Assembly: GCA_018822665.1 (NCBI GenBank)
Contig: JAHJJX010000027.1
Span: 457,487 to 521,486, forward strand
DNA from: a bacterium
Lineage (GTDB): Bacteria; Campylobacterota; Campylobacteria; Campylobacterales; Sulfurimonadaceae
Reading direction: 5' to 3'
DNA length: 64,000 nt
The notes under the pieces were generated by a model. It worked only from the letters and a program-made list of their open reading frames with translations. It did no database searches and was not told the origin of the DNA. Every line of letters begins with the position of its first letter. The first letter of the stretch is position 1. Shown here piece by piece: positions 8,149 through 17,065 of the stretch. The translations under genes and the position numbers were made by a program.

Positions 8149-9165
8149 TTAAGTATTTTCATACTTCTGCAAATACCACTCAATCGTCTTCACAATCCCG
8201 CTCTCAAAGTTCTCATCTGCCTTCCAGCCAAGCTTAGTTTCCAGTTTTGTTGCATCAATGGCGTAGCGTCTGTCATGGCCTGCTCTGTCTTCTACGAAAG
8301 TGATGAGTTCTTTGTAACTTTTGTTGGCATGTGGAACTTTTTCATCAAGTATCGTTGTGATGGCATCCACTATTTGCAGGTTTGTTCTCTCGTTTCTTCC
8401 GCCGATGTTATAAACATTGCCTTGTTTTCCCGTATGGTAGACGATATCTATCCCTTTGCAGTGGTCAAGCACATAGAGCCAGTCTCTTATGTTTTTTCCG
8501 TCTCCGTAGATTGGGATACTTTCACCTGCTAATGCTTTTCTGATGATAGTGGGAATGAGTTTTTCATCATGTTGTTTTGGTCCATAGTTGTTGGAACAGT
8601 TTGTGATGACCGTGTTGAGACCATAAGTTTCTTGATAGCTTCTCACAATCATATCGCTACCTGCTTTGCTTGCTGAGTAGGGAGAGTTTGGAGCGTAAGG
8701 AGTTTCTTCTGTGAAGAAGTCTGTTTCGTTGAGGGTTCCGTACACTTCATCTGTGCTTATGTGGTGAAAACGGCATCCTTTATACTCCTCTTTATATTCA
8801 AAAGGCTTCTTCATCCAGTACTTCTGTGCTACATCTATAAGAGTGAAAGTTCCTGTGACATTGGTCTGCACAAAAACACCCGGGTTTTTGATGGAGTTGT
8901 CCACATGCGATTCTGCCGCAAAGTGGATAACACCCTGAATATCGTACTCATTAAAAATAAACTCTACTAATTCACGGTTGCAGATATCACCTTTAATGAA
9001 TTTATATCTCGGGTTGCCTTCACACTCTTTAAGGTTTTCCAAAGTGCCTGCGTATGTTAACAAGTCCAAATTGATTACGTTATATTGCGGATATTTTTCT
9101 AAAAAATACGGAGCAAAATTAGAGCCTATGAAGCCTGCTGTTCCTGTTAATAAAATTGATTTCAT
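8149..9165 (-). CDS. rmlB: dTDP-glucose 4,6-dehydratase
   Basis: 338 residues, an extended short-chain dehydrogenase. It has the NAD-binding GTAGFIGSNF at residues 7-16, the catalytic DEVYGTL and YSASKAGSD (YxxxK), and NNYGPKQHDEKLIP. It converts dTDP-glucose to dTDP-4-keto-6-deoxyglucose, the second step of dTDP-L-rhamnose synthesis. The start abuts the rmlD stop (TAAATG). It carries one copy of the dispersed GGCATGTGGA motif at 8326, encoding VPHAN. Confidence 0.96.
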   Translation of the reverse strand: MKSILLTGTAGFIGSNFAPYFLEKYPQYNVINLDLLTYAGTLENLKECEGNPRYKFIKGDICNRELVEFIFNEYDIQGVIHFAAESHVDNSIKNPGVFVQTNVTGTFTLIDVAQKYWMKKPFEYKEEYKGCRFHHISTDEVYGTLNETDFFTEETPYAPNSPYSASKAGSDMIVRSYQETYGLNTVITNCSNNYGPKQHDEKLIPTIIRKALAGESIPIYGDGKNIRDWLYVLDHCKGIDIVYHTGKQGNVYNIGGRNERTNLQIVDAITTILDEKVPHANKSYKELITFVEDRAGHDRRYAIDATKLETKLGWKADENFESGIVKTIEWYLQKYENT

Positions 9166-10139
9166 TTATCTTCTTTCTCCCATTTTCTTTAAACATTCAT
9201 CTAAACTATCTTTCCAGTAAGGGATAGTTATGTTGAACTCTTTTTTTATCTTTGATTTGTTAAGCAGACTATAGTTTGGTCTCTTTGCCGGTGTAGGGTA
9301 CTCTTTGGTCTCAATAGGGTTCACTTGGCATGTGGACTTGCTCATACGCATAATCTCTTTTGCAAAATCATACCAGCTGAGGACTCCCTCGTTTGAGTAG
9401 TGATATATCTCAACTTTTTCATTTTTAATATTTGGCACTATCTCTAATATAGCTTTTGCCAAATCTCTTGCATAAGTCGGGGTTCCTACTTGGTCAAAGA
9501 TTACACCTAAGCTTTCTTTTTCTTTGCCTAAGCGAAGCATCGTTTTGACAAAGTTGTTTGCGTATGAAGAGTATACCCATGAAGTTCTGATGATAATGGA
9601 ATTTGCAGGATTTATCTCTAACATAGCCCTTTCACCCTCAAGCTTAGTTTTTCCGTAAACACCGTTTGGATTTGTTTGTCCGTCTTCAGAGTATGGCATG
9701 TGGGCTTTTCCGTCAAACACATAGTCGGTTGAGATGTGGATAAGTTTGATATTTTTTTCTTTTGAGATTTGTGCCAAATATTTTACTGCCAAATGGTTGA
9801 TTTTGTTTGCGTTTGCTTCATCTGTCTCTGCCTTGTCTACGGCTGTGTAGGCCGCACAGTTGATAATGATATTGATATTGTTTTTTTCAATAAACTCAGT
9901 GATGGCATGTGGATTTGTGATATCGAGAATCTCTCTGTCTGTAAAAAAAAAGTGCTTGTTCGGGGCTAAAGCATCGGCTCCAGATATCAGTTCTCTTATC
10001 TCAGAACCTAGTTGTCCATTACTTCCTGTTACTAAAACATTAGGCATAATAATCTACTCCATACGCAAACAAGTCATTTGTCTCAGCAAGTTTAGGCTGT
10101 ACTTTGTCTTTTGCGGAGAGATTCAGCTTGGCATGTGGA
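8326..10139 (+). repeat. Five copies of GGCATGTGG within the rml genes
   Basis: Exact copies start at 8326 (rmlB), 9327, 9695, 9904 (rmlD) and 10130 (rmlC), all reading GGCATGTGG on the plus strand. They are translated in different frames: VPHAN, STCQV, AHMPY, NPHAI and VPHAK. All but 9695 are followed by A. This is a local concentration of the dispersed motif family. Confidence 0.85.
9166..10047 (-). CDS. rmlD: dTDP-4-dehydrorhamnose reductase
   Basis: 293 residues. The Rossmann motif VTGSNGQLGSE is at the N-terminus, then NCAAYTAVDKAE, HISTDYVFDG and the catalytic VYGKTKLEGE (YxxxK). It makes dTDP-L-rhamnose by NADPH-dependent reduction in the last step of the pathway. It overlaps rmlC by 8 nt and directly precedes rmlB. 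Three copies of the dispersed motif lie within it, in three codon contexts. Confidence 0.95.
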   Translation of the reverse strand: MPNVLVTGSNGQLGSEIRELISGADALAPNKHFFFTDREILDITNPHAITEFIEKNNINIIINCAAYTAVDKAETDEANANKINHLAVKYLAQISKEKNIKLIHISTDYVFDGKAHMPYSEDGQTNPNGVYGKTKLEGERAMLEINPANSIIIRTSWVYSSYANNFVKTMLRLGKEKESLGVIFDQVGTPTYARDLAKAILEIVPNIKNEKVEIYHYSNEGVLSWYDFAKEIMRMSKSTCQVNPIETKEYPTPAKRPNYSLLNKSKIKKEFNITIPYWKDSLDECLKKMGERR

Positions 10140-10615
10140 ACTTTCCAGTCAATACCTAAAGCTTCATCACTAAATAAAATACCTCTGTCATTTTCAGGCG
10201 AATAGTAGTTGTCTACTTTGTAGGCAAAGATGGTATCGTCTTCGAGCACGACAAAGCCGTGAGCAAATCCGCGAGGGATAAGGAGTTGTCTTTTGTTTTC
10301 ACTTGTCAATTCAACTGCTACATGTTTTCCAAAAGTTGGGCTTCCTTTTCGTATGTCAACGGCTACGTCTAAAACGCTTCCTTGGATGACACGAACAAGC
10401 TTTGTCTGCGCGTCAGGGGCTAACTGGTAATGCAAACCTCTAAGAACTCCGCAGGAGCTTTTAGACTCATTGTCTTGAGAGAAGTTTATCTTGTAGCCCA
10501 AAAAATCTTCAAGTTTATCGCACCTAAAAGTCTCCACGAAATAACCTCTTTCATCTCCATGCACTTTTGGCTCAATAATGAGTACATCCGGAATCTCTGT
10601 TCTTATAAAGTTCAT
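10040..10615 (-). CDS. rmlC: dTDP-4-dehydrorhamnose 3,5-epimerase
   Basis: 191 residues of cupin fold. Typical blocks are RGYFVETFR, FSQDNESKSSCGVLRGLHYQ (catalytic His in GLHYQ), TKLVRVIQGSVLDVAVDIRKGSPTFG and PRGFAHGFVVLEDD. It epimerises C3 and C5 of the 4-keto sugar. It starts one nucleotide after the rmlA stop, so the rmlA-C-D-B block is one transcription unit. Confidence 0.96.
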   Translation of the reverse strand: MNFIRTEIPDVLIIEPKVHGDERGYFVETFRCDKLEDFLGYKINFSQDNESKSSCGVLRGLHYQLAPDAQTKLVRVIQGSVLDVAVDIRKGSPTFGKHVAVELTSENKRQLLIPRGFAHGFVVLEDDTIFAYKVDNYYSPENDRGILFSDEALGIDWKVPHAKLNLSAKDKVQPKLAETNDLFAYGVDYYA

Positions 10616-10616
10616 C

Positions 10617-11507
10617 CTATCTCAAACCTCTCGGCTGAGAAGCTCTTCTAATCAAATACTGTCCGTATTGGTTTTTTTTCAGCGGTTCTGCCAACTCTAA
10701 GAGTTTCTCTTTAGAAATGTATCCCATCTCATAGGCTATCTCTTCTATACATGCCACCTTGAGAGATTGGCGGTTTTCAATTGTCTGAATAAACTGGCTT
10801 GCTTCAAGCAAAGACTCATGTGTTCCCGTATCAAGCCAAGCATAACCTCTTCCCATAAGTTCCACTTTGAGTCTTTGTTCATTGAGGTAGTTTTGGTTGA
10901 GACTTGTTATCTCCAACTCACCGCGAGCCGAGGGTTTCACCTCTTTTGCTTTTTGTACTACATCGTTGGGGTAAAAGTATAATCCCACAACGGCATAGTT
11001 GCTTTTTGGCTCCGTCGGTTTTTCGTCAATACTTGTGACATTGCCTTGGCTGTCAAACTCTGCCACACCGTAACGCTCAGGGTCGCTTACATAGTAGCCA
11101 AAAACTGTTGCATTGTTATCTTCTTGTGCATTTTTCACGCTTTGGGCAAGAAGTTCGGTGAGTCCGTGACCGTGAAAGATATTGTCTCCCAGAACCAAAC
11201 ACACATCATCCTTGCCTATAAAAGTATCACCGAGCAAAAATGCCTGTGCAAGTCCATCCGGAGAGGGCTGAACAATATAACTGAATCTCATTCCTATGTC
11301 AGAACCTTCACCCAAAAGTTCCTCAAACCTTGGTAAATCTTTTGGGGTTGAAATAATTAACACCTCTGTAATACCTGCAAGCATAAGAACCGAAAGCGGA
11401 TAATAAATCATCGGTTTATCGTAGATTGGAACGAGCTGTTTGCTCACACCTTTGGTTATCGGGTAAAGTCTTGTACCGCTTCCTCCGGCTAGAATTATTC
11501 CTTTCAT
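10617..11507 (-). CDS. rmlA: Glucose-1-phosphate thymidylyltransferase
   Basis: 296 residues from ATG 11505-11507, preceded by AAGGAGC. An upstream ATG at 11561 would add 18 residues unlike the family. The start [18 protein letters not shown] is the nucleotide-binding signature. [30 protein letters not shown] and [11 protein letters not shown] follow. It makes dTDP-glucose from dTTP and glucose-1-phosphate and is normally feedback-inhibited by dTDP-rhamnose. It heads the rml block, 102 nt downstream of pgi. Confidence 0.96.
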   Translation of the reverse strand: MKGIILAGGSGTRLYPITKGVSKQLVPIYDKPMIYYPLSVLMLAGITEVLIISTPKDLPRFEELLGEGSDIGMRFSYIVQPSPDGLAQAFLLGDTFIGKDDVCLVLGDNIFHGHGLTELLAQSVKNAQEDNNATVFGYYVSDPERYGVAEFDSQGNVTSIDEKPTEPKSNYAVVGLYFYPNDVVQKAKEVKPSARGELEITSLNQNYLNEQRLKVELMGRGYAWLDTGTHESLLEASQFIQTIENRQSLKVACIEEIAYEMGYISKEKLLELAEPLKKNQYGQYLIRRASQPRGLR

Positions 11508-11609
11508 TTTGCTCCTTTTTTTGATGGCATGAAACACCTGTTTTTCTTTGCACCGCTTCACTTTGCAAATGAAACGTCTCTAGAGTTTTTTCGTCGTAAC
11601 TCTTCTTTT

Positions 11610-12818
11610 TTAATTTTTTAACTTCAGCTTGTCTTTGAGTATAATCTTTCCTGCTTCAACACCCGGCTGGTCGTATGCGTTGATGTACATAAATTTTGCA
11701 CATACAGAGGTAAGCAGCTCATACTCATACATCAAACTTGCAACACTTCTCTCGCTGATGCTGTCAATGGTAATAACATCACATGGAATATCTTTAAGGT
11801 TGTTGAGCGCTTCTATGCTTGAATCTGCCTGCATATTGATAAGCTTGGAAAACTTCATATTGTTGATGTAGTCTAACTCTTCGAGCCCTTGAAGTTTTGT
11901 AGGAGGGATGGTCAGGTCACTGTAAAAATCATCTATTTTAATAACCGTAACCGTTTTATCTCTTGTACCTTGAACAATCAACTGTAAAAAAGAGTGCTGG
12001 TCTATCGGACCTATAATGCCGATAGGAGTAAGCCCTTGATTGGTGTTGTTTATGTCTATTTTTCCTAGCGATTCACCCCATAACTGGATATACCACTTAT
12101 TAAAACCTTCCAGTCTTGAAGAGTAGGAAAAAACAACATTGATGTTAAATTTATTTCTGTTTTCCGTAAAAAATCTTGCTTTTTTCAAAATCTTTTTGTA
12201 GTCAAGCTCTTGATTAAAAAATGAATCGTGCATCTCTTTTGTACCTGCCAAGATTTCATCTATATCTATCCCGACAACGGCAAGAGGTAAAAGTCCTACT
12301 GCACTAAATACGGAAAATCTTCCTCCGACATCTTTTGGTATCTCAAATCTCTTCATATCATTTGCAAGTGCGTATGTATTGAGTTTTGAATCATGCTCGG
12401 TGATAATCACCGTGTTTGTTTTATCTATGGTGACAAGGGAGTGAAGATATTTAAAAATAGACACTGTTTCTATGGTAGTGCCGGACTTCGAGATAACAAC
12501 AAACAGCGTATCACTCAAATCAATATTCATCAGCTTAGACTTAATATCGATAGGGTCGGTAGTTTCTAAAAAGTAAAGTTTTTTCGTTAAAGTTTTAGAG
12601 TGTTTTAAAAATTTATATATTGCGTACGTTCCAAGCGTGCTCCCGCCGATGCCGATGACAACTATATTTTTTTGCTTCACTGTTTGGGCATACTCTTTAT
12701 ACGGTGCGGTGTCTTGATGCACAAGATTATAATAACCTATGCTCTCTTTTTCATTTACAATCTCATTAAAAACGTCTTCATCCGATATGGTTGGGTTATA
12801 GTTGTCCGTGTATCTCAT
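11610..12818 (-). CDS. pgi: Glucose-6-phosphate isomerase
   Basis: 402 residues, the short form common in Campylobacterota. The SIS-type sugar-phosphate loop VVIGIGGSTLGTYA is near residue 55, VVISKSGTTIETV near 110, and the catalytic region DVGGRFSVFSAVG follows. QHSFLQLIVQG and the C-terminal YINAYDQPGVEAGK (catalytic Lys) match the family. It interconverts glucose-6-P and fructose-6-P and feeds both glycolysis and nucleotide-sugar supply for the neighbouring rml genes. ATG 12816-12818 has AAGGGATACC upstream. Confidence 0.95.
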   Translation of the reverse strand: MRYTDNYNPTISDEDVFNEIVNEKESIGYYNLVHQDTAPYKEYAQTVKQKNIVVIGIGGSTLGTYAIYKFLKHSKTLTKKLYFLETTDPIDIKSKLMNIDLSDTLFVVISKSGTTIETVSIFKYLHSLVTIDKTNTVIITEHDSKLNTYALANDMKRFEIPKDVGGRFSVFSAVGLLPLAVVGIDIDEILAGTKEMHDSFFNQELDYKKILKKARFFTENRNKFNINVVFSYSSRLEGFNKWYIQLWGESLGKIDINNTNQGLTPIGIIGPIDQHSFLQLIVQGTRDKTVTVIKIDDFYSDLTIPPTKLQGLEELDYINNMKFSKLINMQADSSIEALNNLKDIPCDVITIDSISERSVASLMYEYELLTSVCAKFMYINAYDQPGVEAGKIILKDKLKLKN

Positions 12819-12852
12819 GGTATCCCTTTATAGTTTGATTTAAATAATTTAG

Positions 12853-12924
12853 TGTCGCATTTATGATTTGAATCCGCCTCAAAGATAAGTTTAAAATATA
12901 TTTTCTAAACTTACACTTGCGACA
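12853..12924. promoter_or_regulatory. Nested inverted repeats between pglB and pgi
   Basis: The outer arms TGTCGCA (12853-12859) and TGCGACA (12918-12924) enclose inner arms TAAGTTTA (12886-12893) and TAAACTTA (12906-12913). They sit in the 204-bp gap downstream of pglB and upstream of pgi. They could form a terminator-like or regulatory RNA structure. No long T-run follows on the minus strand, so the function is open. Confidence 0.35.
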
Positions 12925-13022
12925 ATCTCATTTTTTTATCTCTTGCTGAATTATTTGTTTTTTTAAAACTTACTCTGTTATTTTATAAAATTAATACATA
13001 AGCCAAGTTGAATGGAACCCTC

Positions 13023-15116
13023 TTAAATCTTCAACTTGTAGACCTTGGCATGTGGAGTTGCAATTATTTTTTCATAGAGAGAAGCATCATATTCTTCCAA
13101 AACCATAAGCTGTATATATAATGAATTGTATGTTTTCTCATCCACGACTAAAAAAGTGTTATAGTTGGACATATATATCACGCTGATGTTAGAATTAAAA
13201 TTCATGAGCTGCGTATTTTTTTTGAGATGCATGCCGGCATCATAAAAAGTTTTTGTAAATCTTCGTATCGGCACAATCTGCTGTCCCATTTTAAGAGTTT
13301 GGTCTTTTTTATTTATGGAAACACCCCTGCCGAGTTCTATGGTGTCTTGCGTGTCGGAAAAGTTTCTGCTCATAAAGAAAAAAGGCTCTTTCATTGCTTT
13401 GCCACTCATGAGGTCAATATTTGAAAACGCACCCACCGTCGGATAAATATTGAGCATTTTAAATGGCAGATAAAAGTAAATCTCCCTTGTTTTTTCCGGC
13501 AATTTCATCTGTGTTTGAAGAGAAAGTAAAAAATCATTCGTATCGTCAAATCCATACTCTGTGCTCATCTGTTCTATGTTTGTAAAGGCTTTGGGGGATT
13601 TAAAATTCCTCTCCGTAAACTCCACATCCAAGCGAGCCATTTTTGCAGAAACATCCTGCGGATTCGTCAGCATAAAACTTACGGGAAAATTCACCTCTCC
13701 GCTGTGTTTTCCCCCATCGACAAGTGTTTTTACGTCTGCATAATATCGTATAGGGTAGCCATAATCCCACCAAGCGATAACATAGTCCTCTCTATCGGCT
13801 TTTTGTTTGAGTTGCGCTAAGGTATTTACCTCTTCTGCACTAAAAACCGTTGGAACCTTATACGATTCCACATGCCTAATATTTGGAAACAAGACAGCCA
13901 AAGTTAAAACCGCCATACTTAGATATTTTATTTTTTTGTTTGGCATAAGAAGAGAGATTTCAGTGATTAAAAAAGCTATGCCAAAGGCTAAAACGGGAAC
14001 GGCATAAATAGTAAATCGAAGCCCGCCGACCATAGCCAAAAAGCCAAGCCCTATCATAGGAAGCGCAAATAGCATTATTTTGTGTCTGTATGCCAAATAG
14101 ATAAAACCGATAAGAGATAAAATAAAAGTCAATACATGTCCGCTTATTCTGTTTGCAAACTCAGAAAAAGGGATACTCCCCGCTTCTCTTACGGTTTGCA
14201 TAACCGTAAAGAAATGCAGGTTCAGCCCCTGCGCTCCCGCGCTTACCAAATCTTTAAACACATACCCTTTTAATCGAAACCAGATTGGCTCCACTCCGCC
14301 CGTTGCCAAAAACAAAATAACGGAAGCTGCAAAAATGTGATACACGTATTTTTGAAATCTTTCTTGTCTCAGTAAAAAGAACACTCCAAGAACAAGCGCA
14401 ACCCTTATGTAGCCGTCCACCATAAGCATGGCAAACATCATAAGCGCCAAAAGTTTATAGTTGTAAAGATTTTTTCTGTCGTATACCAAAACATATACAA
14501 GGATTAAAGCAAAAAATGAAAATTCGAGTGCATAACTCGCAGGGTACCACCATCTGTAAATGAGAATATCCAGCGCCGTAATAATGAGGTATCTGTCCTG
14601 ATTTGTTTTAATAGCCCAGACGATGGACCACAGCAAAAACATCGGCAAAACTATGTTTAACATATCCGTATCATAATAACCGACCATCGTGCGATTGTAA
14701 TAACTCCACCCGATGCAAGCCAGAAGTGCGGCTATAAATCCAAGTTCCAAATTGTCCAAATTTTTGGCAATTAAGATGATAGGAACAACAACAAGCGAAC
14801 TTAAAAATACAGGCATATAAAGGATGACGGATTCAAAAGAAAAAGGGAGAATAGCCGCAAAAAAAGCCGTGAGTTGTGAGACTGCACTCGTTATAGGCGA
14901 TAAATCATTTTTCTGATTCACTCCGCTAAGAATATCTCTGGCTCCCTCGGCAAAATAATAACCGTCGTTTGTGTTTATCATAAACTGTCCATTAAACATA
15001 AACGCTTCGTAGCCTGAGAACTGATACACCCAAATCATTCTCACCGCCACTGAAAAGGCAAAAGCTATTAAAATATAAAGCAGTGTTTTATTTGTTTCAT
15101 TTCCAAATTTAAGCAT
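13023..15116 (-). CDS. pglB: PglB/STT3-type protein N-oligosaccharyltransferase
   Basis: 697 residues, near the 713 of Campylobacter jejuni PglB. About twelve hydrophobic segments fill residues 10-415, followed by a soluble periplasmic domain. W449-W450-D451-Y452-G453 is the WWDYG motif that binds the acceptor Ser/Thr of the sequon. NDGYYFAEGARD near residue 50 holds the first acidic catalytic motif, and YYDTDMLN near 148 the second. The enzyme moves lipid-linked oligosaccharide onto Asn in the periplasm. It overlaps the upstream glycosyltransferase gene by 8 nt. No flippase (pglK) or initiating transferase (pglC) is in the window. It carries motif copies at 13047 and 13868. Confidence 0.94.
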   Translation of the reverse strand: MLKFGNETNKTLLYILIAFAFSVAVRMIWVYQFSGYEAFMFNGQFMINTNDGYYFAEGARDILSGVNQKNDLSPITSAVSQLTAFFAAILPFSFESVILYMPVFLSSLVVVPIILIAKNLDNLELGFIAALLACIGWSYYNRTMVGYYDTDMLNIVLPMFLLWSIVWAIKTNQDRYLIITALDILIYRWWYPASYALEFSFFALILVYVLVYDRKNLYNYKLLALMMFAMLMVDGYIRVALVLGVFFLLRQERFQKYVYHIFAASVILFLATGGVEPIWFRLKGYVFKDLVSAGAQGLNLHFFTVMQTVREAGSIPFSEFANRISGHVLTFILSLIGFIYLAYRHKIMLFALPMIGLGFLAMVGGLRFTIYAVPVLAFGIAFLITEISLLMPNKKIKYLSMAVLTLAVLFPNIRHVESYKVPTVFSAEEVNTLAQLKQKADREDYVIAWWDYGYPIRYYADVKTLVDGGKHSGEVNFPVSFMLTNPQDVSAKMARLDVEFTERNFKSPKAFTNIEQMSTEYGFDDTNDFLLSLQTQMKLPEKTREIYFYLPFKMLNIYPTVGAFSNIDLMSGKAMKEPFFFMSRNFSDTQDTIELGRGVSINKKDQTLKMGQQIVPIRRFTKTFYDAGMHLKKNTQLMNFNSNISVIYMSNYNTFLVVDEKTYNSLYIQLMVLEEYDASLYEKIIATPHAKVYKLKI
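13047..13876. repeat. Two copies of the dispersed motif within pglB
   Basis: GGCATGTGGA at 13047-13056 on the plus strand and its complement TCCACATGCC at 13867-13876. The first is translated as TPHAK close to the PglB C-terminus. The second falls in another frame, in the region of the last membrane segments. Confidence 0.85.
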
Positions 15117-15912
15117 TCAAATCCCTCAATTTTTCTTCATAAATTTTAATATCTGCAATTCTATCATGTTTAATTGCCCCTTTTAATAAAAGTCGATATT
15201 TGCCAATCAGCGTCTCCATAACCACGCTTTTATTTTTTGTCTTCAAGAATTTCTCCAAAGATTTCACCCTGAATCTGTCCATTCCCCAATGTTTCATACT
15301 CAGCTGCGCATCATCTCCGCCGTATTTTATCATCAGTTTTTTATCAATCAAAGCTATCTCATGTCCACATGCCACGCGCAGCCATAAGTCGTAATCTTCA
15401 CACACCTCCAGACTCTCATCAAAAAGCCCTACTTCGCGCAGTAAATCTTTATGTAAAAAAGCTGCCGAGGGAGCGATAATGCAGTGGGACAAACACTCTT
15501 TAAAAATATTTCCGCCATATTTTTTGTATTTTTGAGGCACATTTACTTCAACACCTTTGCGTATCCATACTTCATCCGTGTAGCTCATGAGCAGTTGCGG
15601 ATTTTGTCGGTGAAGTTCCACATGCCGCCTCAGTTTATCTGCATGCCAGACATCATCAGAATCCAAAAATGCAATCCATTGGCATGTGGAATTTTTTATG
15701 CCCGTGTTTCTTGCACTTGAAACTCCTGCATTGTTTTGGTAAATATATCTGGCATGTGGAAATTCTTCTCTTATTTGTGCGGTTTCATCCTGCGAACCAT
15801 CATCAACGATGATAACTTCTTTAGGCATGTGGCTTTGTGAATAAACGCAGCGCAAGGCTCTTTTTAGAACTTCATAACGGTTGTATGTTGGAATGACAAC
15901 CGTTATATCCAT
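15109..15912 (-). CDS. Family 2 glycosyltransferase
   Basis: 267 residues of GT-A fold. It has VVIPTYNR at the N-terminus, VIIVDDGSQDET, an N-A-G-V-S-S-A-R-N-T-G block, and the DxD-type WIAFLDSDDVW. It probably adds a sugar to a lipid-linked glycan used by PglB, because the genes overlap by 8 nt. The donor and acceptor sugars cannot be read from the sequence. The gene is remarkable for five exact copies of the dispersed GGCATGTGG motif in 804 bp. Confidence 0.92.
   Translation of the reverse strand: MDITVVIPTYNRYEVLKRALRCVYSQSHMPKEVIIVDDGSQDETAQIREEFPHARYIYQNNAGVSSARNTGIKNSTCQWIAFLDSDDVWHADKLRRHVELHRQNPQLLMSYTDEVWIRKGVEVNVPQKYKKYGGNIFKECLSHCIIAPSAAFLHKDLLREVGLFDESLEVCEDYDLWLRVACGHEIALIDKKLMIKYGGDDAQLSMKHWGMDRFRVKSLEKFLKTKNKSVVMETLIGKYRLLLKGAIKHDRIADIKIYEEKLRDLNA
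15364..15833. repeat. Cluster of five dispersed-motif copies in the glycosyltransferase gene
   Basis: Complement copies (CCACATGCC) begin at 15365 and 15618. Direct copies (GGCATGTGG) begin at 15681, 15751 and 15824. They encode ACGHE, RHVEL, NSTCQ, FPHAR and SHMPK, which are different frames and peptides. The 15618 and 15681 copies face each other and could pair across a 54-nt loop. This is the densest run of the motif in the window. Confidence 0.88.
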
Positions 15913-15919
15913 GCGCGCT

Positions 15920-16981
15920 CTACCAAACCTTTATTTCATTATAAACGCTGTCTCTCTCAACGGGCGTAAACCCCGTGTTTTTGATAAGCCCCACAAACTC
16001 CTGCAGATTTACTCCGTTTGCGCTGGCGGCTCCTGCGGCAGAATTGATGGATTCTTTTTCTATCGTGCCATCAAGGTCATTGGCACCAAATTCCTGAGCA
16101 ACCAGAGCCAAGTTGACGGTAGAAGTCACCCAGTATGCTTTAAGATTTGGCACATTATCCAAAACAATACGGCTTATTGCCATTGTTTTGAGTATCTCAT
16201 TTGCGGTTATAAACTCTTGGACGTTAAGGTAGTTGTTTTCAGGCTGGTACACAAGAGGGATAAAGCAATTAAATCCGCCTGTTTTATCTTGAAGCGCACG
16301 TATGCGCATCATATGGTCAATTCTGTCTTTTCTTTTTTCCACATGCCCAAACAGCATGGTGACATTGCTTTTTTTGCCTCTGTTGTGCCATTTCTCGTGT
16401 ATCTCCAGCCACTGCGCAGAAGTCACTTTGCCTTTGCAAATAAAACTTCTCACCTCTTCATCAAAGATTTCAGCACCGCCCCCCGGCATAGAATCCACCC
16501 CGTTTTCAATCATCAAATCGATAATCTCATCATAACTTTTGCCGTATTGCTCCGCTAAAAAATTCACTTCAGCAGCCGTAAGCGCTTTTATATGCATGTG
16601 GGGATACGCAGTTTTGATTTTTTTGAAAATCTCCAAATACCATTCCAAGCCCGTATTTGGGTTATGTGCGGAGACGATATGCACCTCTGTGGCTTGGCGG
16701 GAGTCTATCTCTTTTACTATGTCCATTATCTCTTCATGGCGCATTGTGTACTGATTTGGATTTTTTCTTGTTGCGCTGTAAGCACAAAATTTACACACAT
16801 CCTTGCAAACATTTGTAGGATTAATATGGCGGTTAATATTGAAATATGTTTTTTTGCCGTGAAGCGCCTTTCTTTTTGCGTCAGCCAACTCGCCTAACTC
16901 AAAAAAATCCATCTCGTAAAGGCTCAAAGCCTCATCAAAATCGATACGTGCACCTGATAATATTTTCTCTGTTACATTCAT
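15920..16981 (-). CDS. mqnE: Aminofutalosine synthase (radical SAM)
   Basis: 353 residues from ATG 16979-16981, with AAGGGC upstream. A longer frame to 17026 adds an unlikely tail. C59, C63 and C66 in CKDVCKFC are the CxxxCxxC ligands of the radical-SAM [4Fe-4S] cluster. EVHIVSAHNPNTGLEWY and SMPGGGAEIF match the MqnE/MqnC/CofH group. The enzyme joins 3-(1-carboxyvinyloxy)benzoate to adenosylmethionine in the futalosine pathway to menaquinone, the route used by Campylobacterota. MqnC is the main alternative, but the N-terminal ADAKRKALHGKKTYFNINRH better fits MqnE. It carries a motif copy at 16338. Confidence 0.88.
   Translation of the reverse strand: MNVTEKILSGARIDFDEALSLYEMDFFELGELADAKRKALHGKKTYFNINRHINPTNVCKDVCKFCAYSATRKNPNQYTMRHEEIMDIVKEIDSRQATEVHIVSAHNPNTGLEWYLEIFKKIKTAYPHMHIKALTAAEVNFLAEQYGKSYDEIIDLMIENGVDSMPGGGAEIFDEEVRSFICKGKVTSAQWLEIHEKWHNRGKKSNVTMLFGHVEKRKDRIDHMMRIRALQDKTGGFNCFIPLVYQPENNYLNVQEFITANEILKTMAISRIVLDNVPNLKAYWVTSTVNLALVAQEFGANDLDGTIEKESINSAAGAASANGVNLQEFVGLIKNTGFTPVERDSVYNEIKVW
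16338..16347 (-). repeat. Copy of the dispersed motif in mqnE
   Basis: TCCACATGCC on the plus strand (GGCATGTGGA on the minus strand). It is translated as FGHVEK in mqnE. Confidence 0.85.
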
Positions 16982-17065
16982 AATTGCCCTTTTTATAATC
17001 ACGGGAATTATATCTAATTTATACAACTACACTATAATGCTAAAAATCATTTCAGGATTCTCAGT

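Noticed and set aside
8128..8532. Long opposite-strand reading frames such as one across rmlB
   Set aside because: They mirror well-supported genes in other frames, lack ribosome-binding sites and show no recognisable protein features.
16593..16601. One-mismatch relatives of GGCATGTGG (here, 8901, 33292, 60445, 62245)
   Set aside because: Few in number and compatible with chance or decay, so they were not counted as members.
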